A DNA stretch of 64,000 nucleotides, taken from Methylocaldum sp002005105 (GTDB lineage: Bacteria > Pseudomonadota > Gammaproteobacteria > Methylococcales > Methylococcaceae). The notes under the pieces are model-generated. The model saw nothing but the letters and a program-made list of their open reading frames with translations, was not told where the DNA came from and made no database searches. The translations under genes were made by a program, and so were the position numbers. Of this stretch, positions 9,219 through 17,308 are shown in pieces. Where the stretch lies: the NCBI RefSeq assembly GCF_051027545.1, contig NZ_CP194902.1:3472001-3536000 (forward strand). The letters run 5' to 3'. Within the stretch, counting starts at the first letter, position 1. Each line of letters begins with the position of its first letter.

Positions 9219-10292
9219 ATGATGGGAGCAGACCACCTCAAGTTCTCCGAACTGTACGGTTCCGAACCCGAGCTCGAAGCCGGCGCGCCGGGCCGGGTGA
9301 ATCTGCTCGGGGAACACACCGATTATAACGACGGCTATGTTCTTCCCACCGCGATTCCGCAGAGGACCCAGGTCGAAATGGCACGGAGCCAAGACGAATG
9401 GTGCCGATTTTATTCGGCGAATTTCGACGAACTGGTTCGCTACCGCGCGGGCGGCGCCATTGCCCATGGGTTCACCGGCTATGTCGCAGGTTGCCTTGAA
9501 GTACTTCGGGAAGCGGGCTGCGCCATAGCTCCGGTGAACCTCCTGATCCGCTCGGAGGTTCCGATCGGGGCAGGGCTATCCAGCAGCGCGGCCCTGGAAG
9601 TCGCGGTGCTGAGGGGATTACGCGGTTTGTTTCAGCTCGATATAGACGACCTCGCCATCGCTCTCCTGGCCCAGCAAGCCGAAATCCGGTTCGCCGGGGT
9701 CCGTTGCGGCATCATGGATCAGATGGCGGCGAGCTTCGGCGATGTCTTGCACATGCTGTTTCTGGACACCCGGACGCTGGAGCGCCGCTTGCTGCCCCTG
9801 CCGGAGCACGCCGAACTGATCGTGCTGGACAGCGGCGTGCCGCGCCGCCTGGCCGCTAGCGCCTACAACCAGCGGCGCCAGGAATGCGAGGAAGCCGCTC
9901 GCCGATTGGGTGTCATGGCCCTCAGGGATATCGGCGACCTTGCGATAACGGAGAGCCTGCCGGAACCTTTGAACCGTCGCGCGCGTCACGTCTTCAGCGA
10001 AAATCAGCGCGTGCTCTTGGCGGTGTCCGGCGTATCGGCCGAGGAGTTCGGCGAGCTGATGAATGCGTCCCATGCAAGCCTCCGTGATGACTACGAGGTG
10101 TCGGTTCCGGCCCTCGATCTTCTCGTGGAGCTATTGCAAAAACAGCCGGCCGTCTACGGCGCCCGGCTCACCGGCGCAGGTTTCGGCGGTGCCTGCGTGG
10201 CGCTGGCGAAGGCGGGGCAAGCCGCCGCGGTGAAGGCGACGGCCCTTGCCGCCTACCGCGCTCAAGGGCATGACGGCCGCGTGCTGGTGTAA
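9219..10292 (+). CDS. galK: Galactokinase
   Basis: 357 aa GHMP kinase that phosphorylates galactose to galactose-1-phosphate with ATP. Motifs are in order: the galactokinase signature GRVNLLGEHTDYNDG at ~25-39, the ATP loop PIGAGLSSSAAL at ~115-126, and C-terminal LTGAGFGGACVAL near 315-327. The start is ATG 9219 (or the adjacent ATG 9222), 7 bp after galT stops. Length is slightly below the usual ~380 aa but no motif is missing. It is the last clear Leloir enzyme of the cluster; a GH1-like hydrolase follows after 54 bp. Confidence 0.95.
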   Translation: MMGADHLKFSELYGSEPELEAGAPGRVNLLGEHTDYNDGYVLPTAIPQRTQVEMARSQDEWCRFYSANFDELVRYRAGGAIAHGFTGYVAGCLEVLREAGCAIAPVNLLIRSEVPIGAGLSSSAALEVAVLRGLRGLFQLDIDDLAIALLAQQAEIRFAGVRCGIMDQMAASFGDVLHMLFLDTRTLERRLLPLPEHAELIVLDSGVPRRLAASAYNQRRQECEEAARRLGVMALRDIGDLAITESLPEPLNRRARHVFSENQRVLLAVSGVSAEEFGELMNASHASLRDDYEVSVPALDLLVELLQKQPAVYGARLTGAGFGGACVALAKAGQAAAVKATALAAYRAQGHDGRVLV

Positions 10293-10346
10293 TCCCGTGC
10301 CCCCGTAGCTCTTAATCGACCGCAATTCATACAACGAGGCTGCTGA

Positions 10347-11546
10347 ATGACGACCGATCACATCGCTCCGGCACTTCTCAAGTCCTTTTGGATGGCAGGA
10401 TTCGAGGGAGCCAGCCATATCAATTCATCCGGCAAGCGTCTGGACATGGTGCATTCCACGCACCATGACCTCCTGGTGGACAGCGACTATGCCATGCTGC
10501 GCGAAGTCGGGATTCATGTCGTTCGGGAAAGCGTACGCTGGCATCTGATCGAGCGCGGCGGGCGATTCGATTTTTCCTCGCTCGCTCCCATGTTGCGCGC
10601 GGCCAACGAGCACGGCGTCCAAGTCAACTGGACCCTTTGCCATTATGGCTGGCCGGACGACCTGGACCTGTTTTCGCCGGCTTTCGTGCATCGCTTTGCC
10701 CGCTTTTCCGCCGAAGCTGCGCGCTTCATCGCCGATCACAGCAATGCGGAACCCGTATATTCGCCCATCAATGAAATATCCTTCATCTGCTGGGCGGTTT
10801 GTCATAGCGATTTGATGTACCCGTACGCGGTTCACAGCAAGGGCCGGGACAACGAACTGAAGCGCCAGCTCGTTCGGGCCGCCATCGAAGCGATTGAAGC
10901 GGTGTGGGAAGTGGATCCTCGTGCGCGCATCATCCATATCGATCCTATCATCCACATTATCGCGCCGCCCGGCCGCCCCGATTTGGAAGACGCGGCGCGG
11001 GCGCAGCGCGCTTCCATGTTCGAGGCTTGGGACATGTTGCGCGGCTCCCGCGACGAGGATTTGGGCGGGGACCCGAAGTACCTGGACATCATCGGCGTCA
11101 ACTATTATCACTCCAATCAGTGGGAGTATCTAACGAATGACCGTCTCCACTGGCATCTCGGCGATCCAAGGCGGATGCCGCTGCACCGCTTGTTGCAAGA
11201 GGTGTACGAGCGTTATCAGGTCCCCATGATCATCGGCGAGACCAGCCATGTCGGCGCCGGTCGGGGGCAATGGATACGGGAAATCGCCGAAGAGGTGTGC
11301 GGGGCGCGGCAGTTGGGTGTACCGGTGGAAGGCGTCTGTCTGTACCCGATAGTCGACCGCACCGACTGGGAAAACGACCATCACTGGCACAATAGCGGAC
11401 TATGGGACGTGGAACCCGACGAAGAAGGCGTTTTGCGGCGGGTGATCAATCAGGCGTATCTGGACGATTTTCTGGAGGCGCAACGCCATTTCAACCGGCA
11501 AGAATGCAAGTTGCAGCATCCGGAGGCGCAAGCCGGCCTTCGGTGA
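10347..11546 (+). CDS. Clan GH-A glycoside hydrolase (GH1/beta-glucosidase-like)
   Basis: 399 aa. ATG 10347 follows ACGAGG at 10334-10339. The sequence reads as a (beta/alpha)8 barrel: RESVRWHLIE near 60-69, the acid/base Asn-Glu in INEISF (E143), IIGVNYYHSNQWE near 248-260, and the nucleophile Glu in IIGETSH (E298). These are clan GH-A features closest to GH1-type enzymes, though at 399 residues it is shorter than typical GH1 (~450). No signal peptide. It ends the galactose cluster, so it may release sugar from a galactoside or an internal glycan; specificity cannot be read from the sequence. Confidence 0.75.
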   Translation: MTTDHIAPALLKSFWMAGFEGASHINSSGKRLDMVHSTHHDLLVDSDYAMLREVGIHVVRESVRWHLIERGGRFDFSSLAPMLRAANEHGVQVNWTLCHYGWPDDLDLFSPAFVHRFARFSAEAARFIADHSNAEPVYSPINEISFICWAVCHSDLMYPYAVHSKGRDNELKRQLVRAAIEAIEAVWEVDPRARIIHIDPIIHIIAPPGRPDLEDAARAQRASMFEAWDMLRGSRDEDLGGDPKYLDIIGVNYYHSNQWEYLTNDRLHWHLGDPRRMPLHRLLQEVYERYQVPMIIGETSHVGAGRGQWIREIAEEVCGARQLGVPVEGVCLYPIVDRTDWENDHHWHNSGLWDVEPDEEGVLRRVINQAYLDDFLEAQRHFNRQECKLQHPEAQAGLR

Positions 11547-11619
11547 ATGAAGCCGATTCGGCCTGCCGTCTGCGGACGGTTACAGCGGGTATTTTTGCGT
11601 ATGAGGAGGGCGGTTTTTG

Positions 11620-11665
11620 CCCGTTGCGAGGCTCTTCCAGGCTGAGTGAGGCGCCTCGCAACGGG
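11620..11665. terminator. Perfect 13-bp inverted repeat between convergent genes
   Basis: CCCGTTGCGAGGC at 11620-11632 pairs perfectly with GCCTCGCAACGGG at 11653-11665 across a 20-nt loop. It lies between the GH1-like gene and the oppositely oriented cupredoxin gene, where a bidirectional terminator is expected. No T-run follows on either strand (TTTTT precedes it on the plus strand), so it may instead be a REP-like hairpin. Confidence 0.5.
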
Positions 11666-11678
11666 AGTGTGGCCTGGC

Positions 11679-12551
11679 TTACTTCTTGAAGCGGCGGTAT
11701 ATGGAGATTGCTAAATGGACGGCTTGATCAAACAGGCTCTTGCCGAGGTTGGCTCCATAGATGACGACGTCTTTCGAGCTCATGCCTTTGAAGCGCTGCT
11801 TGAAATTGCTCACGGCAAATGGTGTCGCGAACAAGCCGAGGGCTAGGCCGATAATGAATGTGCCGGTATTGGACGAAGATTGAGGCGCCGGCAGCGGTTG
11901 AGCCGCTGTAGGTTGAGTAACTGCAGGCTGCGCCGACGTAGTAGCCGCTATTTGCGTTGGGCCGTAATTGTCGGGAATGGCGAAGTCGGTCAGACCGGGG
12001 ATACTGGGAAACGTGCCGCCGCCTTTCCCAACGACCAGCTGCCCTTTCATTCCCTTTTCCATGTGCTGGGCGATGTCGCAGTGCACCAGATAGGTCTTGT
12101 CTTCCTTGGGCACGATCAGCGTACCGCTTATTTTGGCTGGGCCGGTTACCTCCAAGTGGAACATGCCCTTGTCGTACAAATACTTGGGCAATCCATGCAT
12201 CATCCATTGATGGCGAATATTGTCCTCGTTGATGAAGTGCACCGTGAGGCGCGTACAGGGCTTAATGCGCCACTCCTGCTTGTCGAACGCGAACATGGTG
12301 CCGGGAAATTTCTTTGAATACTTGTGCCCGGCCCGTACGGTGATCTCTTCGTCCCCGCTGATCTTGTCGCAGCCACCGGGCAGCTTATCCTTGTTTTGGC
12401 CCATGACCATGCCGCCATCCATATCCATGAGGTGGCCATCACCGTGATCCATCAATAACTTATGTTCTACGATTTCCTGCTGTTTCGCGGCATGGGCCGA
12501 CGAAGCGGTCAGAAAAGCGCCGAAGATTATGAGATGCGTAAACTTTGACAT
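11679..12551 (-). CDS. Exported, membrane-anchored cupredoxin
   Basis: 290 aa from the ATG at 12551; an in-frame TTG at 12569 precedes it but AGGCAG sits upstream of 12551. The signal peptide ends near SSAHA. A Met/His-rich stretch follows at ~30-52 (several HG, HLM and MDMD pairs), a likely extra copper site. The cupredoxin domain has type 1 ligands in the expected spacing: His114, Cys158, His163 and Met168 (Cys-x4-His-x4-Met). A Pro/Thr/Gln-rich linker (~190-228), one membrane segment (~230-248) and a basic, cytoplasm-facing tail follow. It lies 14 bp after the multicopper oxidase gene and is probably its electron partner. Confidence 0.8.
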   Translation of the reverse strand: MSKFTHLIIFGAFLTASSAHAAKQQEIVEHKLLMDHGDGHLMDMDGGMVMGQNKDKLPGGCDKISGDEEITVRAGHKYSKKFPGTMFAFDKQEWRIKPCTRLTVHFINEDNIRHQWMMHGLPKYLYDKGMFHLEVTGPAKISGTLIVPKEDKTYLVHCDIAQHMEKGMKGQLVVGKGGGTFPSIPGLTDFAIPDNYGPTQIAATTSAQPAVTQPTAAQPLPAPQSSSNTGTFIIGLALGLFATPFAVSNFKQRFKGMSSKDVVIYGANLGKSLFDQAVHLAISIYRRFKK

Positions 12552-12565
12552 GACGTTCGACTGCC

Positions 12566-14314
12566 TCAATGCTTGCCTTTGGCCTGGGACGCGAGTTGGT
12601 TGATTACAGCGAGTACGCGTTCCCGGTACAGATAGAGCACATAACCCGCAATACCGAACAGCAGTCCATTGAAAAGGCTGCCCAGCGGATTGGATGACGT
12701 ATCGGTGGCGACCACGTCTGGCGCAGATTCAACTCCGGTCGTTCCGGTCACGCTTGCCGCAGCCGCTGTTTGAATGCCTGCAGGCTCAGCCAAGCTGCCC
12801 CAGTCATCTGCCCAGTCTTGCCATACGGGTATTTTTCTCTCCCAAAATTCCTTGGTGAAATACGGAGTCAAATCCATGCCGTGAGTTTTCGGCGTGCCGT
12901 TTTCCTCTAGATAAGACTTGTACACGATGAGACTGATGCTGCCGCCTTCGCCCATGCCGTCGGTGGTGAAGGATCTTTCGACATGGTCGTGGAACATCCA
13001 TATACCGGACCCGAAGCTGTGCAAGCCGTCATCCGTCGTATTGATCGACAGGTCCAGCCGCTGGGCCGGCGCCATCATGTAAACATCACGGGTCACCTGA
13101 GCGCTGGGGTTCTGTTCGACACCATCATAATGAGTTTCGGTCGCCTTGTGGCCATGCGTATGAAGCGCAAGCGTCTCGGTATGGCCGTTCAAAATGCGCA
13201 GCTTGATCTTCTCGTTCGGGTTAACCGTAATGAGCGACTCCCGAAGCGTGTACGGGAAGGAGCGTCCGTTCAGTAGAAAATAGTCGTCAGTCGCGTCCGT
13301 GATGTCATACTCCTGGTTCATCGCTCTCGCGATCAGGCGGGGATCGTTGGCTGCCTGCGGAAGTTTATGCAGATCTTTGTCGACCGACTGATAGTGCAGG
13401 TCGTATTCCTGGCTGAATTTTTCCAATACCGCTACGGAGGGATGGCGGACTTGGCCGGCGCCCACGTTAAAGGTTTGAACCCAGTTGTTCGGCCGGTTCT
13501 CTTCCACTATAAACATGCCCGCGAGCCCCATCGGAATATGCGTATGAGGTTGGACGTGGCAGTGATAATACATAGTGCCGGGCTGACGTGGCCGGATCAC
13601 GTAGGTCTTGCTTTGGCCCGGCATGATATCCATTTGGCTGGTTTGGCCAACGCCATCGTTGCCTTCGCCGCCGTGGTCCATGAAGGGGTGGTCGACGCCG
13701 TGAAGGTGTATCGAGTGAGGGAAGTAGTGGGTATTCTCAACGACCAGCCAGACCACGTCGCCCTGCTCGACGCGTATCGGCGTGGAGGGCATGCGCAGCA
13801 TCGGATTTGCTTCCACGCTTGCGAAGCTACGCGTCGACATATCGCGGGTTTTCGGAGCGAAGACCCAGAAGCTGGGTTGTATGCCGGGTGCGATATCGAA
13901 GGTGGGTACTACGCCGGCGAAATCCGGCGAGTGCCCGTTTACTTCCATGATTTCGACTTTAATGATGATATGGTCGGGGTCACCGTCGCCATCCATATCA
14001 TTGGTTTTCGTGATCGCATCCGCAGCTAAGCTGGACGTATCCATGATCGTTTGCATGGATATGTTGTTGGTTCCCTTCACGAACGCCGCGATGTCTGCCG
14101 GATTATCCGCGTTGCAGACCCTCGATTCTTGAATGTTTACGCCTTCGATGACTTGAGCTTTGCGCCATTCGCTAGGAACCCCGCTGTTGCAGAAAGGTTC
14201 TGCTTGGCCGAGTTGGACTTTGGCGCTGGGCGGTGGAGAAGTAACGGCTCCGGCACTGGTGGATAAGCTCAACAGGGCCGAACCAAACAAGAATACGAGG
14301 GAGCGTGTCTGCAT
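12566..14314 (-). CDS. Multicopper oxidase, exported and membrane-anchored
   Basis: 582 aa with an N-terminal signal peptide. A calcium-loop-like DMDGDGDPD lies at ~106-114. The first cupredoxin domain carries HLHG at 203-206 and HCHVQPHTHIPM at 251-262, giving type 1 ligands Cys252, His257 and Met262 plus type 2/3 histidines. The second domain carries HTHGH at 385-389 and HDH at 442-444, in which the usual Cys of HCH is Asp, so it has no type 1 site. A low-complexity Ala/Thr/Ser linker, a membrane segment (~545-563) and a basic tail end the protein. Substrate unknown: Cu(I), Fe(II), Mn(II) or an organic donor are all possible. Confidence 0.85.
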   Translation of the reverse strand: MQTRSLVFLFGSALLSLSTSAGAVTSPPPSAKVQLGQAEPFCNSGVPSEWRKAQVIEGVNIQESRVCNADNPADIAAFVKGTNNISMQTIMDTSSLAADAITKTNDMDGDGDPDHIIIKVEIMEVNGHSPDFAGVVPTFDIAPGIQPSFWVFAPKTRDMSTRSFASVEANPMLRMPSTPIRVEQGDVVWLVVENTHYFPHSIHLHGVDHPFMDHGGEGNDGVGQTSQMDIMPGQSKTYVIRPRQPGTMYYHCHVQPHTHIPMGLAGMFIVEENRPNNWVQTFNVGAGQVRHPSVAVLEKFSQEYDLHYQSVDKDLHKLPQAANDPRLIARAMNQEYDITDATDDYFLLNGRSFPYTLRESLITVNPNEKIKLRILNGHTETLALHTHGHKATETHYDGVEQNPSAQVTRDVYMMAPAQRLDLSINTTDDGLHSFGSGIWMFHDHVERSFTTDGMGEGGSISLIVYKSYLEENGTPKTHGMDLTPYFTKEFWERKIPVWQDWADDWGSLAEPAGIQTAAAASVTGTTGVESAPDVVATDTSSNPLGSLFNGLLFGIAGYVLYLYRERVLAVINQLASQAKGKH

Positions 14315-14347
14315 TTTGAGTACCGTTGGGAACAGAGATTCGAAGAC

Positions 14348-14382
14348 TTGACTAAGATTGGCGACGGCTTGCGCTTAGTCAA
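14348..14382. promoter_or_regulatory. 9-bp inverted repeat upstream of the multicopper oxidase
   Basis: TTGACTAAG at 14348-14356 and CTTAGTCAA at 14374-14382 are perfect inverted copies with a 17-bp spacer. The pair lies in the 88-bp gap between the 194-aa gene and the oxidase start. The spacing suits a dimeric repressor/activator site or a transcript hairpin controlling the downstream pair. Function is inferred from position only. Confidence 0.35.
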
Positions 14383-14402
14383 TCGATCCGACCTAAAAGT
14401 TC

Positions 14403-14987
14403 CTAAGAGGTCTTTTTCAACATCCGATCTACGGCGCCTTTGAACGACGCATTGGAAAGATAAAAGATATAGCCGGCCGCAATCAAAATGACGGCAATGA
14501 CCAAGTAAGTGCTGGTCGAAGGCCCGGATGCGGAGGCTCCGACACTAAAGGGTACGTGGGCGTCCACCTTTTGCCCTTCATTGACCAGGGTCACATGGGC
14601 CAAGTACTTACCAGGCTCGGTGAAGTTGATTGTGGTGTTGGCGGTGCCGGTCGGATAGGTCGACGGCTCCTTGTAAAAGACGCGGGTTCCTTGCGGTTCC
14701 TTGGTGATTTCAAATTCAACCGTCATGTTTCGCAACGCCTTCCCTTCGTAATCGAATACCAGGGTGGCTGAACCAACTTCGGGAATGGAATCGCAGTATT
14801 CGGTTGTTCCAGTCAACTGCGGTTGGTAAGCGGTGAAATGGACCCAGTGCGGGCCGACCGGAATGCGGCAAGCATCCAAATCGACGCCGGAGGCTCCTCC
14901 GTGCGCCCAGCTCGATACGGGGATCACGGCGGAAACGAGCAGGCTCAGAGCGAGCAAGCACTCTTTGAAGCAAATTAGTTTACGCAT
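14403..14987 (-). CDS. Exported Cys/His protein with C-terminal membrane anchor
   Basis: 194 aa. ATG 14987 follows GGGAAGAG. The signal peptide ends near SSWA, leaving a mature N-terminus that begins HGG, as in many copper proteins. Candidate metal ligands are Cys40, His47, His50 and Cys65 in a conserved-looking block (DACRIPVGPHWVHF ... TEYC). The middle is a beta-rich domain, followed by a Ser/Thr/Gly linker, a membrane segment at ~160-177 and a basic tail. The layout recalls small anchored periplasmic copper proteins of the PmoD/AmoD kind, but I cannot assign it to that family. It is the first gene of the copper cluster and shares its signal/domain/linker/anchor plan. Confidence 0.6.
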   Translation of the reverse strand: MRKLICFKECLLALSLLVSAVIPVSSWAHGGASGVDLDACRIPVGPHWVHFTAYQPQLTGTTEYCDSIPEVGSATLVFDYEGKALRNMTVEFEITKEPQGTRVFYKEPSTYPTGTANTTINFTEPGKYLAHVTLVNEGQKVDAHVPFSVGASASGPSTSTYLVIAVILIAAGYIFYLSNASFKGAVDRMLKKTS

Positions 14988-15344
14988 ATCTCTTCCCTCA
15001 CTTGATGGATTATCGGATTTTTGTATTACGTTGTTGAAGCGGGCCTAATGGAAGGCTCGTAGTTTCTCGACTTCCCCTCGCCTCCGAATGAGCTAAAGGA
15101 ATAGGTAAATATACATAAGCAGGGTGCCATGCACAATGTTTCGGTCCAACGCACGCCGCGTTGTCTGCTTCTTACCGTTTGGATTGGCGCTAATCCGGTA
15201 CAGCAGAACGAATTGGTATTAAAGACAGATATTCGCGAATTTAGTTTTGAGACAAGTCAATAATTCACCGCTGGAAAACCTTTCAACCGCTTTTCGATAC
15301 GGAACGATTCTTAGTTGAAAGCTAAGCCAGAGCGAGGGGAGTTT
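14988..15344. other. Intergenic region upstream of the copper cluster
   Basis: 357 bp between glutaredoxin and the copper cluster, both on the minus strand. It is AT-richer than its surroundings and should hold the copper cluster promoter. A small dyad CTTAG/CTAAG lies at 15310-15326. I see no open reading frame with protein character and no RNA gene. Confidence 0.4.
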
Positions 15345-15623
15345 CTAATCGTTGCCATGCCATCGAGCATTGGCCAGCAAGAGATCAAGCTGGCCGACAC
15401 GCTCCAGGGCAGCGAGGTCGTCATAACCCCCTACATGAGTTTCGCCGATGTAAATCTGGGGTACCGTGCGGCGTTTTGTCCTTTCCATCATTTCGATGCG
15501 GAGTTCCGGCTCCAGGTCGACCCTGATCTTTTGGATATTCTCGACGCCTTTTTTCAAAAGCAAGCGCTCCGCCATGACACAATAGGGGCAGAAGGCTGAG
15601 CTGTACATGATTACATTAGCCAT
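15345..15623 (-). CDS. grxC: Glutaredoxin 3 (GrxC family)
   Basis: 92 aa, the usual length for a class I glutaredoxin. The redox site CPYC is at residues 12-15 (YSSAFCPYCVMAERLL); the glutathione-binding TVPQIYIG is near 53-60 and GGYDDLAALE near 65-74. It reduces disulfides and mixed glutathione disulfides in the cytoplasm. The start is ATG 15623. Neighbours are unrelated, so it is probably a single gene. Confidence 0.93.
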   Translation of the reverse strand: MANVIMYSSAFCPYCVMAERLLLKKGVENIQKIRVDLEPELRIEMMERTKRRTVPQIYIGETHVGGYDDLAALERVGQLDLLLANARWHGND

Positions 15624-15866
15624 CCAATATTTTCCTCGAATGTGCGGCCAGCGTTCAGAGCCGTCCCATATTCCATCGATGTTCGAAATTTGGTTTCTTC
15701 GCCATCAAGGCAGCCGAGTTCACCAAAAAAACCCGTTTGATACTATCCGCGACAGGACCGTTTTCTGCTCGCTTTTCCGAATGAGTCTTGCAGATCATGC
15801 GCCGACGTGCGTCACACTCGATTCATCGGCGAACTCGTGCTTTATCGCGGGCTCGAGTTTGATATA

Positions 15867-15880
15867 TTAGAGAATTCTAA
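15867..15880. promoter_or_regulatory. Small dyad upstream of the DUF2892 gene
   Basis: TTAGA (15867-15871) and TCTAA (15876-15880) form an inverted repeat 13 bp before the DUF2892 start, in an AT-rich stretch. ArsR-type repressors often bind AT-rich dyads ahead of YgaP-like genes, so this may be an operator; no regulator gene is adjacent. Confidence 0.25.
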
Positions 15881-15892
15881 CATGAGGCTGCT

Positions 15893-16099
15893 ATGACCAC
15901 ACATCGTTTAGTAAGAATTTTCGCAGGATTTTTTGTTTTGCTATCGTTGGCACTTGGCGCGGAAGCCAGCCCGATATTCGTAAACAAGAACTGGCTTTGG
16001 TTTACAGCATTTGTCGGAGCCAACTTGTTTCAGAGCGGATTTACCAAAATTTGTCCTTTGGAAACCATTTTAAAGAGACTTGGATTCAAAGAGTTCTGA
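15893..16099 (+). CDS. DUF2892 (YgaP-like transmembrane) protein
   Basis: 68 aa. ATG 15893 follows GAGGCTG. It has two hydrophobic segments (~8-24 and ~34-50) and the DUF2892 pattern FxGxNLFQSGFTKxCPLETILKRLG at residues ~40-64. Such proteins are small inner-membrane proteins, sometimes fused to rhodanese domains; this one stands alone. The conserved Cys-Pro near residue 54 is retained. Function is unknown beyond the family. Confidence 0.75.
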   Translation: MTTHRLVRIFAGFFVLLSLALGAEASPIFVNKNWLWFTAFVGANLFQSGFTKICPLETILKRLGFKEF

Positions 16100-16345
16100 A
16101 AACGGGGAACCCTTCCTCCTAGCGGAGCTGTCTAATTTTATTCGAGGACGTCGACTTCCAGGCGATGCGGTCGTGTGATCGCGTGGGACGCTCCATGACG
16201 AGGGAAACCGTAGCCGACGCCGTGAAGTTGCTTTATGAAGGGGCATCTGTGCGGGAATCGCATCGGAGGCATCGATTATCGGCGTTGGTCGGGCTGCAAT
16301 TTCAGCTCGGATGTTTGTTCGGATTGTCATGGACGGAGCGTCGCG

Positions 16346-16927
16346 ATGGACAGCATCTGGTTTTCGATCGCTCGGAGAGTGCTCAACAGTGTCATTCTGG
16401 CTGCTCTGGCGGCGTGCGCCGCTCACGAGCCGAAACAGCTTTACGCAAATGCCAAACAAACCACCGCAACGGTCAAAGAGATCGATTTGCAAAGCCGTCA
16501 GGTCTTTTTGACGGACGCAAACGGAAACGGATTCGCCGTACACATCGACCCGAAAGTTGAAAATCTCGCCAAAATGAAAGTCGGCGATCAGGTGACCATC
16601 GGTTATTACGAGGCGCTTGCGGCCGAGATCAAAGATCCCGGCGAGGGTGCAAAGGATGTCAAAGTTGGAGAAGGAAGCTCGATAACACAGTCCGGAGAGC
16701 GTCCGGGCGGATCGGTAGGGCGCTCGGTCAGGGCGACGGTGAAAGTCTTGTCCGTCGATCACGATGCGAACAGAGTGACGATTTCGAGCCCGAGCGGTCG
16801 CGTGCACACGGTTGAGGTGCGAAATCCTCAGCTCCGAAAGTACATAAAGAACTTAGGGGCAGGGGATGAAGTGGAACTTACCTACACTGAAGCGGTCACG
16901 ATAACCGTGGAGCCCGTTGAAGACTGA
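16346..16927 (+). CDS. Predicted lipoprotein with two repeated beta domains
   Basis: 193 aa from ATG 16346, preceded by GGAG at 16335-16338; the frame is open further upstream but without protein character. The N-terminus is a lipoprotein signal (VILAALAAC, lipobox Cys ~23). Two similar segments follow: TATVKEIDLQSRQVFLTD ... VGDQVTIGYYEALA and RATVKVLSVDHDANRVTI ... AGDEVELTYTEAVT. Each looks like a small OB-like beta barrel with a VGDxVxxxYxEA ending, so the protein is an internal duplication. Likely periplasmic and membrane-anchored. Function unknown. The 246 bp between the DUF2892 gene and this start contains no gene I can support. Confidence 0.65.
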   Translation: MDSIWFSIARRVLNSVILAALAACAAHEPKQLYANAKQTTATVKEIDLQSRQVFLTDANGNGFAVHIDPKVENLAKMKVGDQVTIGYYEALAAEIKDPGEGAKDVKVGEGSSITQSGERPGGSVGRSVRATVKVLSVDHDANRVTISSPSGRVHTVEVRNPQLRKYIKNLGAGDEVELTYTEAVTITVEPVED

Positions 16928-17030
16928 TTTTCACAACCCCGCCCTCAAACCCGATCGATCTTTTTCGACGCTCCAAAACTGACATTGTCCCAATTACGCT
17001 TTATTCTGTAGAGCATATTCTTCGGTCCGG

Positions 17031-17237
17031 GAGCAGGCCGCAATGCCGTTAAGTTAAGACGAATGACGTCACCCCGGCAGGGAAGGGTGGCTTCGGTGCT
17101 CCCGAAGACACCGTTTGCGATTGGAATGCCGGGGTCCAGACGCCAAGGACGGCAAAGGCCTCTCACGTCCTTGTGCACTGGATTCCGGCAATCCCTGCCG
17201 GAATGACGGCTTAACTTAACGGCATTGGAGCAGGCCG
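17031..17237. mobile_element. MITE-like element with 18-bp terminal inverted repeats and 10-bp direct repeats
   Basis: Terminal inverted repeats CAATGCCGTTAAGTTAAG (17041-17058) and its exact complement (17210-17227) bound a 187-bp element. GAGCAGGCCG flanks it at 17031-17040 and 17228-17237, as a target duplication would. Inside, CCGGCAGGGA (17074-17083) pairs with TCCCTGCCGG (17192-17201), and AAGGACG with CGTCCTT, so most of the element can fold back on itself. It encodes no protein. It sits between the lipoprotein gene and the DUF502 gene and may affect the promoter of the latter. Confidence 0.8.
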
Positions 17238-17308
17238 ACGGAGATATCGCTCGTCGATGCCGTTTTTCTCGAATTGCAAATTTCGTCACCAAAGTTGCTG
17301 GTAATAAA

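Noticed and set aside
16070..16807. 245-aa minus-strand frame opposite the lipoprotein gene
   Set aside because: No protein features; the plus-strand frame has a lipobox, Shine-Dalgarno and duplicated domains.
17225..17308. Upstream start for the DUF502 gene
   Set aside because: The extension begins in the MITE terminal repeat; the membrane-protein N-terminus begins at 17309.
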